Origin: Candidatus Galloscillospira excrementipullorum
Lineage (GTDB): Bacteria; Bacillota; Clostridia; Oscillospirales; Feifaniaceae
Assembly (NCBI GenBank): GCA_018714125.1
Contig: DVNV01000053.1
Span: 1 to 43,880 of the forward strand
Reading direction: 5' to 3'
Length of the DNA stretch: 43,880 bases
Made by a program: the position numbers and the translations under genes. This document shows, piece by piece, positions 24,427 through 31,906 of the stretch. Under the pieces are notes generated by a model. The model searched no databases and was not told where the DNA came from. It saw only the letters and a program-made list of their open reading frames with translations. How positions within the stretch are numbered: position 1 is the first letter of the stretch; the number at the start of each line of letters is the position of its first letter.

Positions 24427-25695
24427 CTATTCCTCCTTAAGCAGTTTTTCGATGCCGGCAAGTTTGACGCAGACGCACAAAAGGTCAATGGCGGTGCGCA
24501 GCTCGTCTTGCGGCGGATAGGTGGGTGCGATGCGGATGTTGGCGTCGTTGGGGTCGGTTTTGTAGGGGAAGGTGGCGCCTGCCCCCGTCAGCGTGACGCC
24601 GGCGCGCTTGGCGAGCTCCACCGTGGCCCTGGCGCAGCCGGGCAGCGTGTCCAGCGAGACAAAGTACCCGCCCTTCGGGCTTGTCCAGGAGGCCAGCCCG
24701 GTGCCGCCAAGCTCGCGCTCAAGGGTGGAGAGCACCAGCTCAAAGCGCGGCCGCAGCAGGGCGGCCTGGCGTTCCATGTGGTCCCGCACGGCCTGCGGCG
24801 TGGGCAGGACCGAGAGCAGGCGAAGCTGGTTGATTTTGTCTGAGCCGATGGTCTGGATGGAGATGTGGCGCAATGCCTCGGCGCGGTTTTGGGGGCTCAT
24901 GGCCATCATGGAGACGCCGCCGCCGGGGAAGGAGACCTTGGAGGTGGAAAAGAAGTAAAAGACGCGATCCAGCGTGCCCGCCTTTTCGCAGGCTTCAAAG
25001 ATGTCCTTTAAGGGCACGGGCTCGTAGAGATGGTGAATGCCGTAGGCATTGTCCCACATGATGCAGAAATCCGGTGCTGCGGTTTTCATGGCGGCAAGGC
25101 GCTCCACCGTCTCGTCGCTGTAGCAGATGCCCTGCGGATTGGAGTAGAGCGGCACGCACCAGATGCCCTTGATGGAGGCATCCTGCGCCACAAGCTCCTC
25201 CACGACATCCATGTCGGGCCCCTGCGGCGTCATGGGCACCGTGATCAGCTCAAAGCCCAGCTCCTGCGTGACGGCAAAATGACGGTCGTAGCCCGGCGCG
25301 GGACAGAGGAATTTCCTGTCCTTTTGCTCCACCCAGGGGCGTTGCCCTGCCTTGCCGAAGAGCAGCATGCGGCACAGCGTATCGTACATCAGATTGAGGC
25401 TGGAGTTTCCTCCGATCAGGATATATTCCTTTGGAATGCCCAGCAGCTCCGAAAAGAGGGCCGCCGTTTCGGGGAGGTCTTCGGGCGTGCTGTAGTTGCG
25501 CGCGTCCAGCCCGCCCTGCGAAATGTAGGAGGCCGGGGCCTGCAGGAAGGCGTTTGACAGGTCGAGCTGCTCAGGAGACGGCTTGCCGCGCGCCATGTTG
25601 AGGGAAAGACCCCTGGCGCAATAGTCGTCATAGGTGCGGCGCAGCAGCTGATGCTGCGCCAGGAGCTGCTCTTTGGACAGCGTGAGAACATTCAT
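24427..25695 (-). CDS. PLP-dependent aminotransferase, aspartate-type (PF12897-like)
   Basis: A 422-residue cytoplasmic fold-type I aminotransferase. The N-terminal ARGKPSPEQLDLS is characteristic of the PF12897 group of aspartate aminotransferases, distinct from classical AspC. The cofactor lysine is in FFSTSKVSFPGGG; the pyridine-ring region appears as MWDNAYGIHHLYEP and the substrate-carboxylate Arg near NIRIAPTYPP. Probable reaction: transfer of an amino group between aspartate or a related amino acid and 2-oxoglutarate. The start at 25695 follows GGAGG. It has its own promoter and leads a two-gene unit with the C_GCAxxG_C_C protein. Confidence 0.9.
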   Translation of the reverse strand: MNVLTLSKEQLLAQHQLLRRTYDDYCARGLSLNMARGKPSPEQLDLSNAFLQAPASYISQGGLDARNYSTPEDLPETAALFSELLGIPKEYILIGGNSSLNLMYDTLCRMLLFGKAGQRPWVEQKDRKFLCPAPGYDRHFAVTQELGFELITVPMTPQGPDMDVVEELVAQDASIKGIWCVPLYSNPQGICYSDETVERLAAMKTAAPDFCIMWDNAYGIHHLYEPVPLKDIFEACEKAGTLDRVFYFFSTSKVSFPGGGVSMMAMSPQNRAEALRHISIQTIGSDKINQLRLLSVLPTPQAVRDHMERQAALLRPRFELVLSTLERELGGTGLASWTSPKGGYFVSLDTLPGCARATVELAKRAGVTLTGAGATFPYKTDPNDANIRIAPTYPPQDELRTAIDLLCVCVKLAGIEKLLKEE

Positions 25696-25743
25696 AACTG
25701 CATACCTCCAGACAATGGGCAAAAACCCGGGCTGATTTTTCAC

Positions 25744-25772
25744 AGTATAGCGTCAAGCGCGCCAAAAAGCAA
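25744..25772 (-). promoter_or_regulatory. sigma-A promoter for the aminotransferase
   Basis: On the minus strand TTGCTT (25772-25767) and TATACT (25749-25744) have a 17-nt spacer. Confidence 0.78.
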
Positions 25773-25825
25773 GAGCAAGTGCGTAAAACGTCGCAGGGAT
25801 ATGGGAGGGAACCGCCATCTTTCTA

Positions 25826-25854
25826 TTGTAATTTTTGCCTCTTTCCGATATAAT
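25826..25854 (+). promoter_or_regulatory. sigma-A promoter for pgsA-cysS-mrnC
   Basis: TTGTAA (25826-25831) and TATAAT (25849-25854) have a 17-nt spacer. They lie 59 nt before pgsA, divergent from the aminotransferase promoter. Confidence 0.85.
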
Positions 25855-25913
25855 GAAAAAAATATTACAGAGCAGGAAAGGGGCCAACCCGCCTGCGGAA
25901 AGAGCGACATTCC

Positions 25914-26453
25914 ATGAATCTTGCGAATAAAATCACGGTGGCGCGCATGCTGCTCATCCCTCTTTTTTTGGTGCTGCTGCTGCACGTCCCAGCCCCGGCG
26001 GGGCCCTTGTGGGCACTCGTGCTCTATATCTTGGCCTCCAGCACCGATAAACTGGACGGATGGGTGGCGCGCAAATACAATCTTGTGACCACCTTTGGAA
26101 AATTTTTAGACCCTCTGGCGGATAAGCTGCTGGTGCTCTCTGCACTCATCTGCCTGACCTGGTATGGGCGATGTAGCCCCTACATCAGCATCCTGGTGCT
26201 GATGCGGGAGCTGGTGGTCACGTCGTTTCGTATCGTGGCCATGGGCAACGGCCTGGAGCTTGCGGCCGACGGATGGGGCAAGGCCAAGACCTTTGTGCAG
26301 AATGTGGCGGTCTACCTGACGCTGCTTGGCATGGTGTGGCAGCCGGCCGAGCTGCCGGGCGCCGTGCTGCTGTGGGCCTCGGCGGTCCTGACCCTTTACT
26401 CGGGATACCGGTATCTCTCAAACAACTGGCAGTGCATCGGACACAATTGGTGA
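25914..26453 (+). CDS. pgsA: CDP-diacylglycerol-glycerol-3-phosphate 3-phosphatidyltransferase
   Basis: PgsA makes phosphatidylglycerol phosphate, the precursor of the main anionic membrane lipid. The 179-residue membrane protein carries the full CDP-alcohol phosphotransferase motif DGWVAR-N8-GKFLDPLAD (residues about 45-66), and four to five membrane helices. The start MNLANKITVARMLLIPLF is typical. It heads the pgsA-cysS-mrnC unit. In many Firmicutes pgsA lies between rimO and recA; here it is separated by the minus-strand pair and its usual neighbour cinA is absent. Confidence 0.95.
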   Translation: MNLANKITVARMLLIPLFLVLLLHVPAPAGPLWALVLYILASSTDKLDGWVARKYNLVTTFGKFLDPLADKLLVLSALICLTWYGRCSPYISILVLMRELVVTSFRIVAMGNGLELAADGWGKAKTFVQNVAVYLTLLGMVWQPAELPGAVLLWASAVLTLYSGYRYLSNNWQCIGHNW

Positions 26454-26480
26454 CAATTTATGGAAAGAGAGGAACATTCC

Positions 26481-27881
26481 ATGAAACTGTATAACGACTT
26501 GACCCGCCAAAAAGAGGAATTTGTCCCCTTAAAGCAGGGCGAAGTTTCCATTTATTCCTGCGGCCCGACCGTTTACAACTATTTTCACATCGGGAATGCG
26601 CGCCCCTTTATCGTGTTTGACTGTTTGCGCCGCTATCTGGCCTACCGGGGCTATAAGGTGAAGTTTGTGCAGAACTTTACCGATGTGGACGACAAGATTA
26701 TCAAAAAAGCCAATGAAGAGGGCGTGACCAGCGAGCAGGTGGCGCAGAGATATATCGACGAATATTTTGTCGACGCGGGCGGGCTTGGCGTCATGCCGGC
26801 CGACGTGCACCCCAAGGCCACCGAGACCATGGACGAAATCATCGACATGGTCAAGACGCTGGTGGAAAAGGGCTATGCCTACGAGTCCAACGGCGACGTC
26901 TATTTCCGCACGCTTCGGTTCAAGGACTACGGAAAGCTGTCGCACCAGCCCATTGAGGAGCTGCAGGCCGGCGCGCGCATCGACGTGTCGGAGCACAAGG
27001 AAAACGCGCTGGACTTTGCGCTGTGGAAGGCCAGCAAGCCGGGGGAGCCGGCCTGGGATTCCCCCTGGGGGCCGGGACGTCCGGGCTGGCACATCGAGTG
27101 CTCGGCCATGGCCAAAAAGCACCTTGGAAACACCATTGACATCCACTGCGGCGGGCAGGACCTCACCTTCCCGCACCACGAAAACGAGATTGCGCAGTCG
27201 GAGGCGGCAAACGGGTGTGAGTTTGCCCACTACTGGGTGCACAACGGCTACATCAATGTCGACAATCAGAAGATGAGCAAGTCTCTGGGCAACTTTTTCA
27301 CGGTGCGCGACGTGGCGCAGGCCTATGGCTATGAGGTCATCCGCTTTTTCATGCTCTCGTCGCACTACCGCAGCCAGATCAACTACTCCACCGAGACGCT
27401 TGAGCAGGCCAAGGCGGCGCTGGAGCGCCTGTATAACTGCAAGAACAACCTGCAGTTTTTGTGCGAGAAGGGGGCTGCCGGCGAGATGACGGAGGCGGAG
27501 CAGGTGGCTGCCGGCAACTTTGCCAAGCACAAGCAGGCCTTCCTGGACGCCATGGACGACGACCTCAACACGGCGGACGCCATTTCGGCCATCTTCGAGC
27601 TGGTGCGGGAAATCAATACCGTGACTGGCGAGCAGGAGGCGCCGACGCAGGCCTTTGCCAGGGCGGCGCTGGACATCTTTGAGGAGCTTTGCTCGGTGCT
27701 TGGCATCTGCCAGGGCAAGACGGAGCAGCTGGACGACGAGGTCGAGGCGCTCATTGAGCAGAGACAGGCGGCGCGCAAGGCAAAGGACTTCAAAACGGCC
27801 GACGCCATTCGCGATAAGCTGCACGACATGGGCATCGTGCTGGAAGACACGCCTCAGGGCGTCAAGTGGAGAAGGGCATAG
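26481..27881 (+). CDS. cysS: cysteine-tRNA ligase
   Basis: CysRS charges tRNA-Cys with cysteine. The 466-residue class I synthetase shows the HIGH motif as HIGNA (residues 36-40), the zinc ligands Cys28, a Cys in [10 protein letters not shown], and His/Glu in [11 protein letters not shown], and the KMSKS motif as [11 protein letters not shown]. The C-terminal helical anticodon-binding part ends with [23 protein letters not shown]. The start at 26481 follows GAGAGG by 8 nt, and the seven extra codons from 26460 are less likely. No T-box leader is present. mrnC follows, as in many Firmicutes. Confidence 0.97.
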   Translation: MKLYNDLTRQKEEFVPLKQGEVSIYSCGPTVYNYFHIGNARPFIVFDCLRRYLAYRGYKVKFVQNFTDVDDKIIKKANEEGVTSEQVAQRYIDEYFVDAGGLGVMPADVHPKATETMDEIIDMVKTLVEKGYAYESNGDVYFRTLRFKDYGKLSHQPIEELQAGARIDVSEHKENALDFALWKASKPGEPAWDSPWGPGRPGWHIECSAMAKKHLGNTIDIHCGGQDLTFPHHENEIAQSEAANGCEFAHYWVHNGYINVDNQKMSKSLGNFFTVRDVAQAYGYEVIRFFMLSSHYRSQINYSTETLEQAKAALERLYNCKNNLQFLCEKGAAGEMTEAEQVAAGNFAKHKQAFLDAMDDDLNTADAISAIFELVREINTVTGEQEAPTQAFARAALDIFEELCSVLGICQGKTEQLDDEVEALIEQRQAARKAKDFKTADAIRDKLHDMGIVLEDTPQGVKWRRA

Positions 27882-27933
27882 GCCGGCTGCGGCGGCCGCT
27901 CTCAAAGAAGACAGATACGGAAAGGCGCAAGCG

Positions 27934-28356
27934 ATGTATTTTGACCGTCTGCCGATGCCGGCAGAGCAAATCAACCCGGCGGCCCTGGCCTATCTGGGGG
28001 ATGCCGTGTTTGAACTTATGACAAGGGAATACCTGCTGCACGAGATGCAAAGCCAGAGCGGCAAGCTGCACCGCAGGGCCAAGCGGCTGTGCAGTGCCGT
28101 GGGGCAGGCAAAAGCGGTGCGGGAGGTGCTGCCCATGCTTGACGAGCGGGAGATGCACCACTTCAAGAGAGGGAGGAATGCCTCTCTCTCGGTGACAAAA
28201 AAGACCAATCCCGGCGTCCACAGCGCCGCTTCGGGGCTGGAGACGCTGATGGGCGCTCTCTATCTGGAGGGGCGGCAGGACAGGCTGCGGCAGCTCTTTG
28301 ACGTGTGCCTGAGGGCCTGCCTGTCGGAGCAGGAGGAGGAAAGGGCCGGAGGATGA
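27934..28356 (+). CDS. mrnC: Mini-ribonuclease 3
   Basis: MrnC is a dimeric RNase III-type endonuclease lacking the double-stranded RNA-binding domain; it matures 23S rRNA ends in Firmicutes. The 140 residues match the family length. The catalytic signature reads NPAALAYLGDAVFEL (residues 12-26), with the second acidic site in ASGLETLMGALYLEG. The start at 27934 follows GGAAAGG; the longer ORF-track version begins inside cysS. No rlmB follows. Confidence 0.94.
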   Translation: MYFDRLPMPAEQINPAALAYLGDAVFELMTREYLLHEMQSQSGKLHRRAKRLCSAVGQAKAVREVLPMLDEREMHHFKRGRNASLSVTKKTNPGVHSAASGLETLMGALYLEGRQDRLRQLFDVCLRACLSEQEEERAGG

Positions 28357-28501
28357 AGGCCCGCTTCTCGGGAAAACGGGAGGAGGCCCCCTTTTGCGAA
28401 AGCTCTTTTCCTGCGGCAGGGCGCAGCGCCTCGGTGGGGAAGGTGTCCCCTCTTGCGGCCTTCCCGGCGTCCGGCACGGCAAAGAAGACAAAAAATGAAG
28501 A

Positions 28502-28543
28502 AAAGAACCGAACCGGGGCATGTGCCACGGTTCGGTTCTTTTT
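28502..28543. terminator. bidirectional terminator after mrnC and the 42-codon gene
   Basis: AAAGAACCGAACC pairs with GGTTCGGTTCTTT, with an inner GGCA/TGCC pair. T-runs flank it on both strands, so it ends mrnC on the plus strand and the small minus-strand gene. Confidence 0.85.
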
Positions 28544-28577
28544 GAGAGAAGATGTGCGGGGGAAAGGGATTAACAGG

Positions 28578-28706
28578 TTATCGGCAAGAGGAATTGCCGC
28601 GACCGCCCTTGGAATTTTGCTGGTTTTCGGTATTCTGCGGATGGGTCTGGGGTTCTTCCTGCTGATTTTGCTTGTTCTGCTTGTGCTTGTTCTTCGGATC
28701 GGACAT
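28578..28706 (-). CDS. 42-residue hydrophilic protein, possible small spore protein (not in the ORF track)
   Basis: The ORF track misses this gene because of its length. It encodes a 42-residue peptide starting MSDPKNKHKQNK and ending KGGRGNSSCR. About two thirds of the residues are Gln, Asn, Lys, Ser, Glu or Pro; there is no hydrophobic segment. The ribosome-binding site is GGAGGTGAGC, close to perfect, 6 nt before ATG. Upstream is a sigma-G-type promoter and downstream a terminator, so it is a complete single-gene unit. Composition and forespore promoter resemble minor small acid-soluble spore proteins (SspN/SspO/SspP/Tlp types), but I see no specific homology. The overlapping ORF-track entry at 28570..28767 is another frame and the hydrophobic plus-strand ORF is a shadow. 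Confidence 0.72.
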   Translation of the reverse strand: MSDPKNKHKQNKQNQQEEPQTHPQNTENQQNSKGGRGNSSCR

Positions 28707-28755
28707 GTTTGCTCACCTCCGTCAACGCGTTGTGTACGGCAAAGCCGCCTGGCAA

Positions 28756-28785
28756 TAGCATGAGCAAAAGAGCCGGCGTTTATTC
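28756..28785 (-). promoter_or_regulatory. sigma-G-type (forespore) promoter
   Basis: On the minus strand GAATA (28785-28781) and CATGCTA (28762-28756) are separated by exactly 18 nt. The Bacillus sigma-G consensus is GHATR-N18-CATWMTA; only one position deviates. The inferred start leaves a leader of about 45 nt before the 42-codon gene. Confidence 0.7.
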
Positions 28786-28997
28786 AAAACAGGCGGGGAT
28801 GCCTTGAAGAAAAGGCCTCTTTCATCAAAAAATGTCGCTCAAAGGAAGCCGGGAAAAGAGGATTTTCCCCAAAAACAGGCGGCGGGCAGGGCGCGCACGT
28901 CGTTTGCCGCGCGGCCTGCCCCGGGAAGTGCCGCCGGGAGGGTACAGAGGTGTGGGAAATGCCGCCTTTCTTTGCCCTTTTGGGCCGTTTTTTCGTA

Positions 28998-29026
28998 TTG
29001 CGCACAAAATACTTCTGTGGTACAAT
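28998..29026 (+). promoter_or_regulatory. sigma-A promoter for yebC-tadA
   Basis: TTGCGC (28998-29003) and TACAAT (29021-29026) have a 17-nt spacer, 35 nt before yebC. Confidence 0.75.
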
Positions 29027-29061
29027 AATTGTTGTTTATTTTGCATATGGAGGCTTTTTGT

Positions 29062-29787
29062 ATGTCAGGACATTCCAAATGGAAAAATATCATGCACAAA
29101 AAGGAAAAAACCGATGCGCAGCGTGCCAAGGTTTTTACCAAAATTGGCAGGGAAATGTCGCTTTGCGTCAAGCAGGGGGGGGCTGACCCCAATGTCAATT
29201 CCCGACTCAAGGACCTCATCGCCAAGGCACGGGCCAACAACGTGCCCATGGACAATATCGAGCGCATCATCAAAAAAGCCTCCGGAGACGGCGCGGCCGA
29301 CAACTATGAGGACGTGACGTATGAGGGCTACGGGCCGAGCGGCGTTGCCGTGATTGTGGAGGCGCTGACCGACAACCGCAACAGGACGGCGGGCGATATG
29401 CGCCACTACTTTGACAAATACGGCGGGAATCTGGGTCAGAGCGGCTCGGTGAGCTGGATGTTTGCCAGCAAGGGCCAGCTTGTGCTTGAGAGCGAGGGGC
29501 GTGATCCCGACGAGGTGATGATGGACGCGCTGGATGCCGGCGCCTCCGACTTTGAGGACGAGGGCGAGGTGTTCACCATCACAACCGAGCCTGAGGCTTT
29601 TTCGCAGGTGCTGGAGCAGCTCTCGCAAAAGGGGTATCAGTTTGTGGAGGCCGAGGTGGCCAGGGTGCCCTCCACCTACGCCCGGATTGAAGACGAGGAG
29701 CAGGTTTCCAAGATGGAAAAGCTGCTGGAAATGCTCGAAGACAACGACGACGTGCAGAATGTCTACCACAACTGGGAACAGGATTGA
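29062..29787 (+). CDS. yebC: YebC/PmpR family protein
   Basis: A 241-residue protein of the YebC/PmpR/TACO1 family, known as DNA-binding regulators and more recently as factors that help ribosomes through proline stretches. The family start [14 protein letters not shown] is exact, followed by the [19 protein letters not shown] segment and the three-domain layout. The acidic C-terminal domain ends [15 protein letters not shown], as usual. The start at 29062 follows GGAGG by 8 nt; the ORF-track start is upstream of it. The first gene of a unit with tadA. Confidence 0.96.
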   Translation: MSGHSKWKNIMHKKEKTDAQRAKVFTKIGREMSLCVKQGGADPNVNSRLKDLIAKARANNVPMDNIERIIKKASGDGAADNYEDVTYEGYGPSGVAVIVEALTDNRNRTAGDMRHYFDKYGGNLGQSGSVSWMFASKGQLVLESEGRDPDEVMMDALDAGASDFEDEGEVFTITTEPEAFSQVLEQLSQKGYQFVEAEVARVPSTYARIEDEEQVSKMEKLLEMLEDNDDVQNVYHNWEQD

Positions 29788-29806
29788 GCAGGCTGACCGA
29801 CGCTTC

Positions 29807-30271
29807 ATGACGCTTGCGCTGGAGCAGGCAAGGCTGGCGCTGCCGCAGGATGTGCCGGTGGGCGCCGTGATTGTCAGGGACCAAGAGGTGGTGGCGGCGG
29901 GCTGCAACCTGCGTGAGCGGGAGCACAGCGCGCTGGGACATGCCGAAACGGCGGCCATTGCCGCAGCCTGTGCGCACCTTGGCAGGTGGAGCCTGCAGGG
30001 GTGCACCCTGTATGTCACGCTGGAGCCCTGCCCCATGTGTGCGGGGGCCATTGTGCAGGCCAGAATCGACCGTGTGGTGTTTGGCGCCTTTGACCCAAAG
30101 GCGGGGGCCTGCGGCTCGGTGTGTGACCTGTTTGCCATGCCTTTTGCCCACCGTCCCAGCGTGACGTCGGGCGTGATGGAGCGGGAATGTGCCGCCCTGC
30201 TGGAAGAATTCTTTACAAATTTGCGAGAGAAGGGGAAAAACTCTTGCAATTTTTCCCCCAATAAGATATAA
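29807..30271 (+). CDS. tadA: tRNA(adenine34) deaminase TadA
   Basis: TadA deaminates A34 to inosine in tRNA-Arg(ACG). The 154 residues have the zinc-binding and catalytic motifs HAE (LGHAETAAI) and PCPMC (LEPCPMCAGA), and the typical C-terminal helix ECAALLEEFFTNLR. Start choice is uncertain: ATG 29807 gives MTLALEQAR, but homologues usually have 8-10 residues before this point, and the in-frame codons back to an ATT at 29783 ([13 protein letters not shown]) look conserved; an ATT start overlapping the yebC stop is possible. The 3' end overlaps the rpsT promoter. Confidence 0.93.
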   Translation: MTLALEQARLALPQDVPVGAVIVRDQEVVAAGCNLREREHSALGHAETAAIAAACAHLGRWSLQGCTLYVTLEPCPMCAGAIVQARIDRVVFGAFDPKAGACGSVCDLFAMPFAHRPSVTSGVMERECAALLEEFFTNLREKGKNSCNFSPNKI

Positions 30272-30272
30272 T
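30244..30272 (+). promoter_or_regulatory. sigma-A promoter for rpsT
   Basis: TTGCAA (30244-30249) and TATAAT (30267-30272) have a 17-nt spacer and overlap the end of tadA. The near-consensus boxes fit a ribosomal protein gene. Confidence 0.88.
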
Positions 30273-30313
30273 AACGTCTGCTAATCAATGCCGATGGTAC
30301 GGAGGTGAAACAA

Positions 30314-30571
30314 ATGCCCAACATCAAATCCGCCAAAAAGCGCGTGAAGGTCAATGCCGCCAAGGCGCTGCAGAATCAGATGGTGAAAAACGCCATGCGC
30401 ACCGAACTCAAGAAGTTTGATGCAGCCGTTGCGGAAGGCGATGAGCAGACCCGCAAGGCGGCTCTGGCCCGTGCGACCAAGTGCGTGGATAAAGCTGCTG
30501 CCAAGGGGATTTTGCATAAGAATACGGCTGCTCGCACCAAGAGCCGTCTGGCCAAGAAAGCCGCAATGTAA
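30314..30571 (+). CDS. rpsT: 30S ribosomal protein S20
   Basis: S20 is a primary 16S rRNA-binding protein of the small subunit. The 85-residue, highly basic product starts MPNIKSAKKRVKVNAAK and has the three-helix pattern of the family, with the conserved KGILHKNTAARTKSRLAKK end. The start at 30314 follows GGAGGTGA; the three preceding codons in the ORF track are not needed. It is monocistronic, between its own promoter and terminator. rpsT beside gpr and spoIIP is also the Bacillus arrangement. Confidence 0.98.
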   Translation: MPNIKSAKKRVKVNAAKALQNQMVKNAMRTELKKFDAAVAEGDEQTRKAALARATKCVDKAAAKGILHKNTAARTKSRLAKKAAM

Positions 30572-30592
30572 GCAAATGCCGTGTGGTGTTTT

Positions 30593-30628
30593 GGGACGTC
30601 TTTCCGAAAGAGGGGGACGTCCCTTTTT
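30593..30628 (+). terminator. terminator after rpsT
   Basis: GGGACGTC (30593-30600) pairs with GACGTCCC (30616-30623), followed by TTTTT. Confidence 0.88.
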
Positions 30629-30724
30629 GTCGTGTCAAAAAGAAAAAAGGGGAAACGTCCTGCGCCCGCCTTCACGGCCCGCTTCTTTTCCTTAATCTGA
30701 GGAGAGCCGTGCCGCATAGGGGAA

Positions 30725-30754
30725 GTATGAGCTTTGGGAAAACGGCACATACTG
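30725..30754 (+). promoter_or_regulatory. sigma-G-type (forespore) promoter for gpr
   Basis: GTATG (30725-30729) and CATACTG (30748-30754) are separated by exactly 18 nt, matching GHATR-N18-CATWMTA except for the last base. Bacillus gpr is forespore-transcribed, so the match is biologically expected. Confidence 0.7.
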
Positions 30755-30786
30755 AGAGCGAAAAAATGATGAAGAGGGGATGTTTC

Positions 30787-31674
30787 ATGCAGACGGACAT
30801 CTTCACCGACCTTGCGGTGGAGGCGGCGGCTCAGGCGCCGGCCGACGCTGCGGGGGTGCAGTCGCACACTGCGGTGCAGGGAGCCTTGCGCATCACCCGC
30901 CTTGAGATTACGTCGCAGGCCGGGGAGGCCGCTCTGGGCAGGCCGCAGGGGCGTTACTACACCGCAGAGATTCCGGACGCACTCGGACAGGGGGACGACG
31001 ATTACGACCAGGCCGCTCACACGCTGGCCGAACTGCTGGCAGAGCTGCTGCCGGAAGGGGACGGCTGCCTGCTGGTGGCAGGGCTTGGAAACGAGGGCGT
31101 GACACCCGATGCACTGGGCCCCGAGACCGCGTCTCGTGTGCTGGTCACGCGGCATCTGACGACGTCCGACGCCAAGCTGGCGGAGCTTTTCCGCGCCGTG
31201 GCCGTGGTGTGTCCCGGCGTGCTGGGGCAGACGGGCCTGGAGTCTGCCGAGCTGCTGCGGGGGGCTGCGGCCACCGTGCGCCCCGTGGCCATTTTGGCCA
31301 TTGACGCGCTGGCGGCGCGCAGCCTGGCACGTCTGGGCAACACTGTCCAACTCACGGACACCGGGCTGCTGCCGGGCGGGGGCATCGGCAACAGCCGTCA
31401 GGAGCTCTCCTTTCGCACCATGGGTGTGCCGGTGGTGGGAATTGGGGTTCCGACAGTCATCAGCGCGGGAACCCTGGTGCAGGACGTGCTGGCCGACCTG
31501 ACGCCAAACCCCAGCGTATCTCCGCCCATGGGACGGTATTCCAGCCTGTATGTGGCGCCCAAGGAGATTGACTCCACCAACCGCAGGCTGGCGCGCCTTT
31601 TGGCGGACGCCATCAATCTGGCACTGCAGCCCTCCCTGTCCCTGGAGGACCTGCGCTACTATCTGGAGGGCTGA
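30787..31674 (+). CDS. gpr: germination protease GPR
   Basis: GPR is made in the forespore as an inactive tetrameric zymogen and, after activation, degrades small acid-soluble spore proteins early in germination. The 295-residue product has the family start TDLAVEAAAQ, the conserved GLGNEGVTPDALGPE segment, TDTGLLPGGGIGN, and GVPVVGIGVPTVISAGTL. With the ATG at 30787, chosen because AAGAGGGGA lies 6 nt upstream, only six residues (MQTDIF) precede the usual autocleavage point before TDLAVE, shorter than the 15-16 residues in Bacillus. Upstream in-frame ATGs at 30727, 30766 and 30769 would lengthen it but lack a site and lie in or at the promoter. Confidence 0.95.
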   Translation: MQTDIFTDLAVEAAAQAPADAAGVQSHTAVQGALRITRLEITSQAGEAALGRPQGRYYTAEIPDALGQGDDDYDQAAHTLAELLAELLPEGDGCLLVAGLGNEGVTPDALGPETASRVLVTRHLTTSDAKLAELFRAVAVVCPGVLGQTGLESAELLRGAAATVRPVAILAIDALAARSLARLGNTVQLTDTGLLPGGGIGNSRQELSFRTMGVPVVGIGVPTVISAGTLVQDVLADLTPNPSVSPPMGRYSSLYVAPKEIDSTNRRLARLLADAINLALQPSLSLEDLRYYLEG

Positions 31675-31705
31675 CACGGCAAAAGGGGGGAGTCGGCTGC
31701 GGGAA

Positions 31706-31735
31706 TTGACAACCGGACAAGCAGTGTGGTAAAAT
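31706..31735 (+). promoter_or_regulatory. sigma-A promoter for the mntP leader
   Basis: TTGACA (31706-31711) and TAAAAT (31730-31735) have an 18-nt spacer. The transcript would begin just at the riboswitch. Confidence 0.85.
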
Positions 31736-31741
31736 GACATC

Positions 31742-31869
31742 ACGTTCGGTAGGGGAGTAGTCAGCAGAGCTGCGGCTCTGGGGCAAGTCAACATATTGGC
31801 CGCACGGCCTGGTTTGCCTGAAACGACAAGACTTATTGATGGGGGGAACCCATCAATAAGTCTTTTTTT
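31742..31869 (+). ncRNA. yybP-ykoY manganese riboswitch with terminator
   Basis: The leader contains the family hallmark GGTAGGGGAGTAGTC, followed by GCAAGTCAACAT and a GGCC/GGCC helix, then a perfect 16-bp terminator stem (AAGACTTATTGATGGG and complement) with TTTTTTT. Known yybP-ykoY riboswitches bind Mn2+ and turn on manganese exporters, exactly the class of gene downstream. With metal bound, the aptamer should prevent terminator formation. Confidence 0.92.
31828..31869 (+). terminator. riboswitch-controlled terminator
   Basis: AAGACTTATTGATGGG (31828-31843) pairs with CCCATCAATAAGTCTT (31849-31864), followed by a T-run to 31869. It lies 37 nt before mntP and is the expression platform of the manganese riboswitch. 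Confidence 0.92.
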
Positions 31870-31906
31870 CAGCCCCAATCCGTATGCTTTTGAGGGGGGA
31901 AGAGGG

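Larger units (their letters stand above)
28707..29061. other. intergenic region between the 42-codon gene and yebC
   Basis: This 355-bp divergent gap contains the sigma-G-like promoter of the 42-codon gene and, at the other end, the sigma-A promoter of yebC. Between them (about 28800-28980) I see AT/GC-mixed sequence without a clear gene or repeat. Confidence 0.6.

Noticed and set aside
26454-26480. T-box leader for cysS
   Set aside because: There are only 27 nt between pgsA and cysS and no TGGNACC-type sequence, so no T-box fits.
28305-28763. plus-strand ORF with an apparent hydrophobic helix (FLLILLVLLVLVL)
   Set aside because: The hydrophobic stretch is the antisense of the Gln/Lys/Asn-rich 42-codon gene, which has a strong ribosome-binding site and promoter. 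The plus-strand ORF has no site and crosses a terminator.
28570-28767. 65-residue minus-strand ORF of the track
   Set aside because: It is in another frame from the 42-codon gene, includes the promoter and ribosome-binding site as codons, and lacks its own site.
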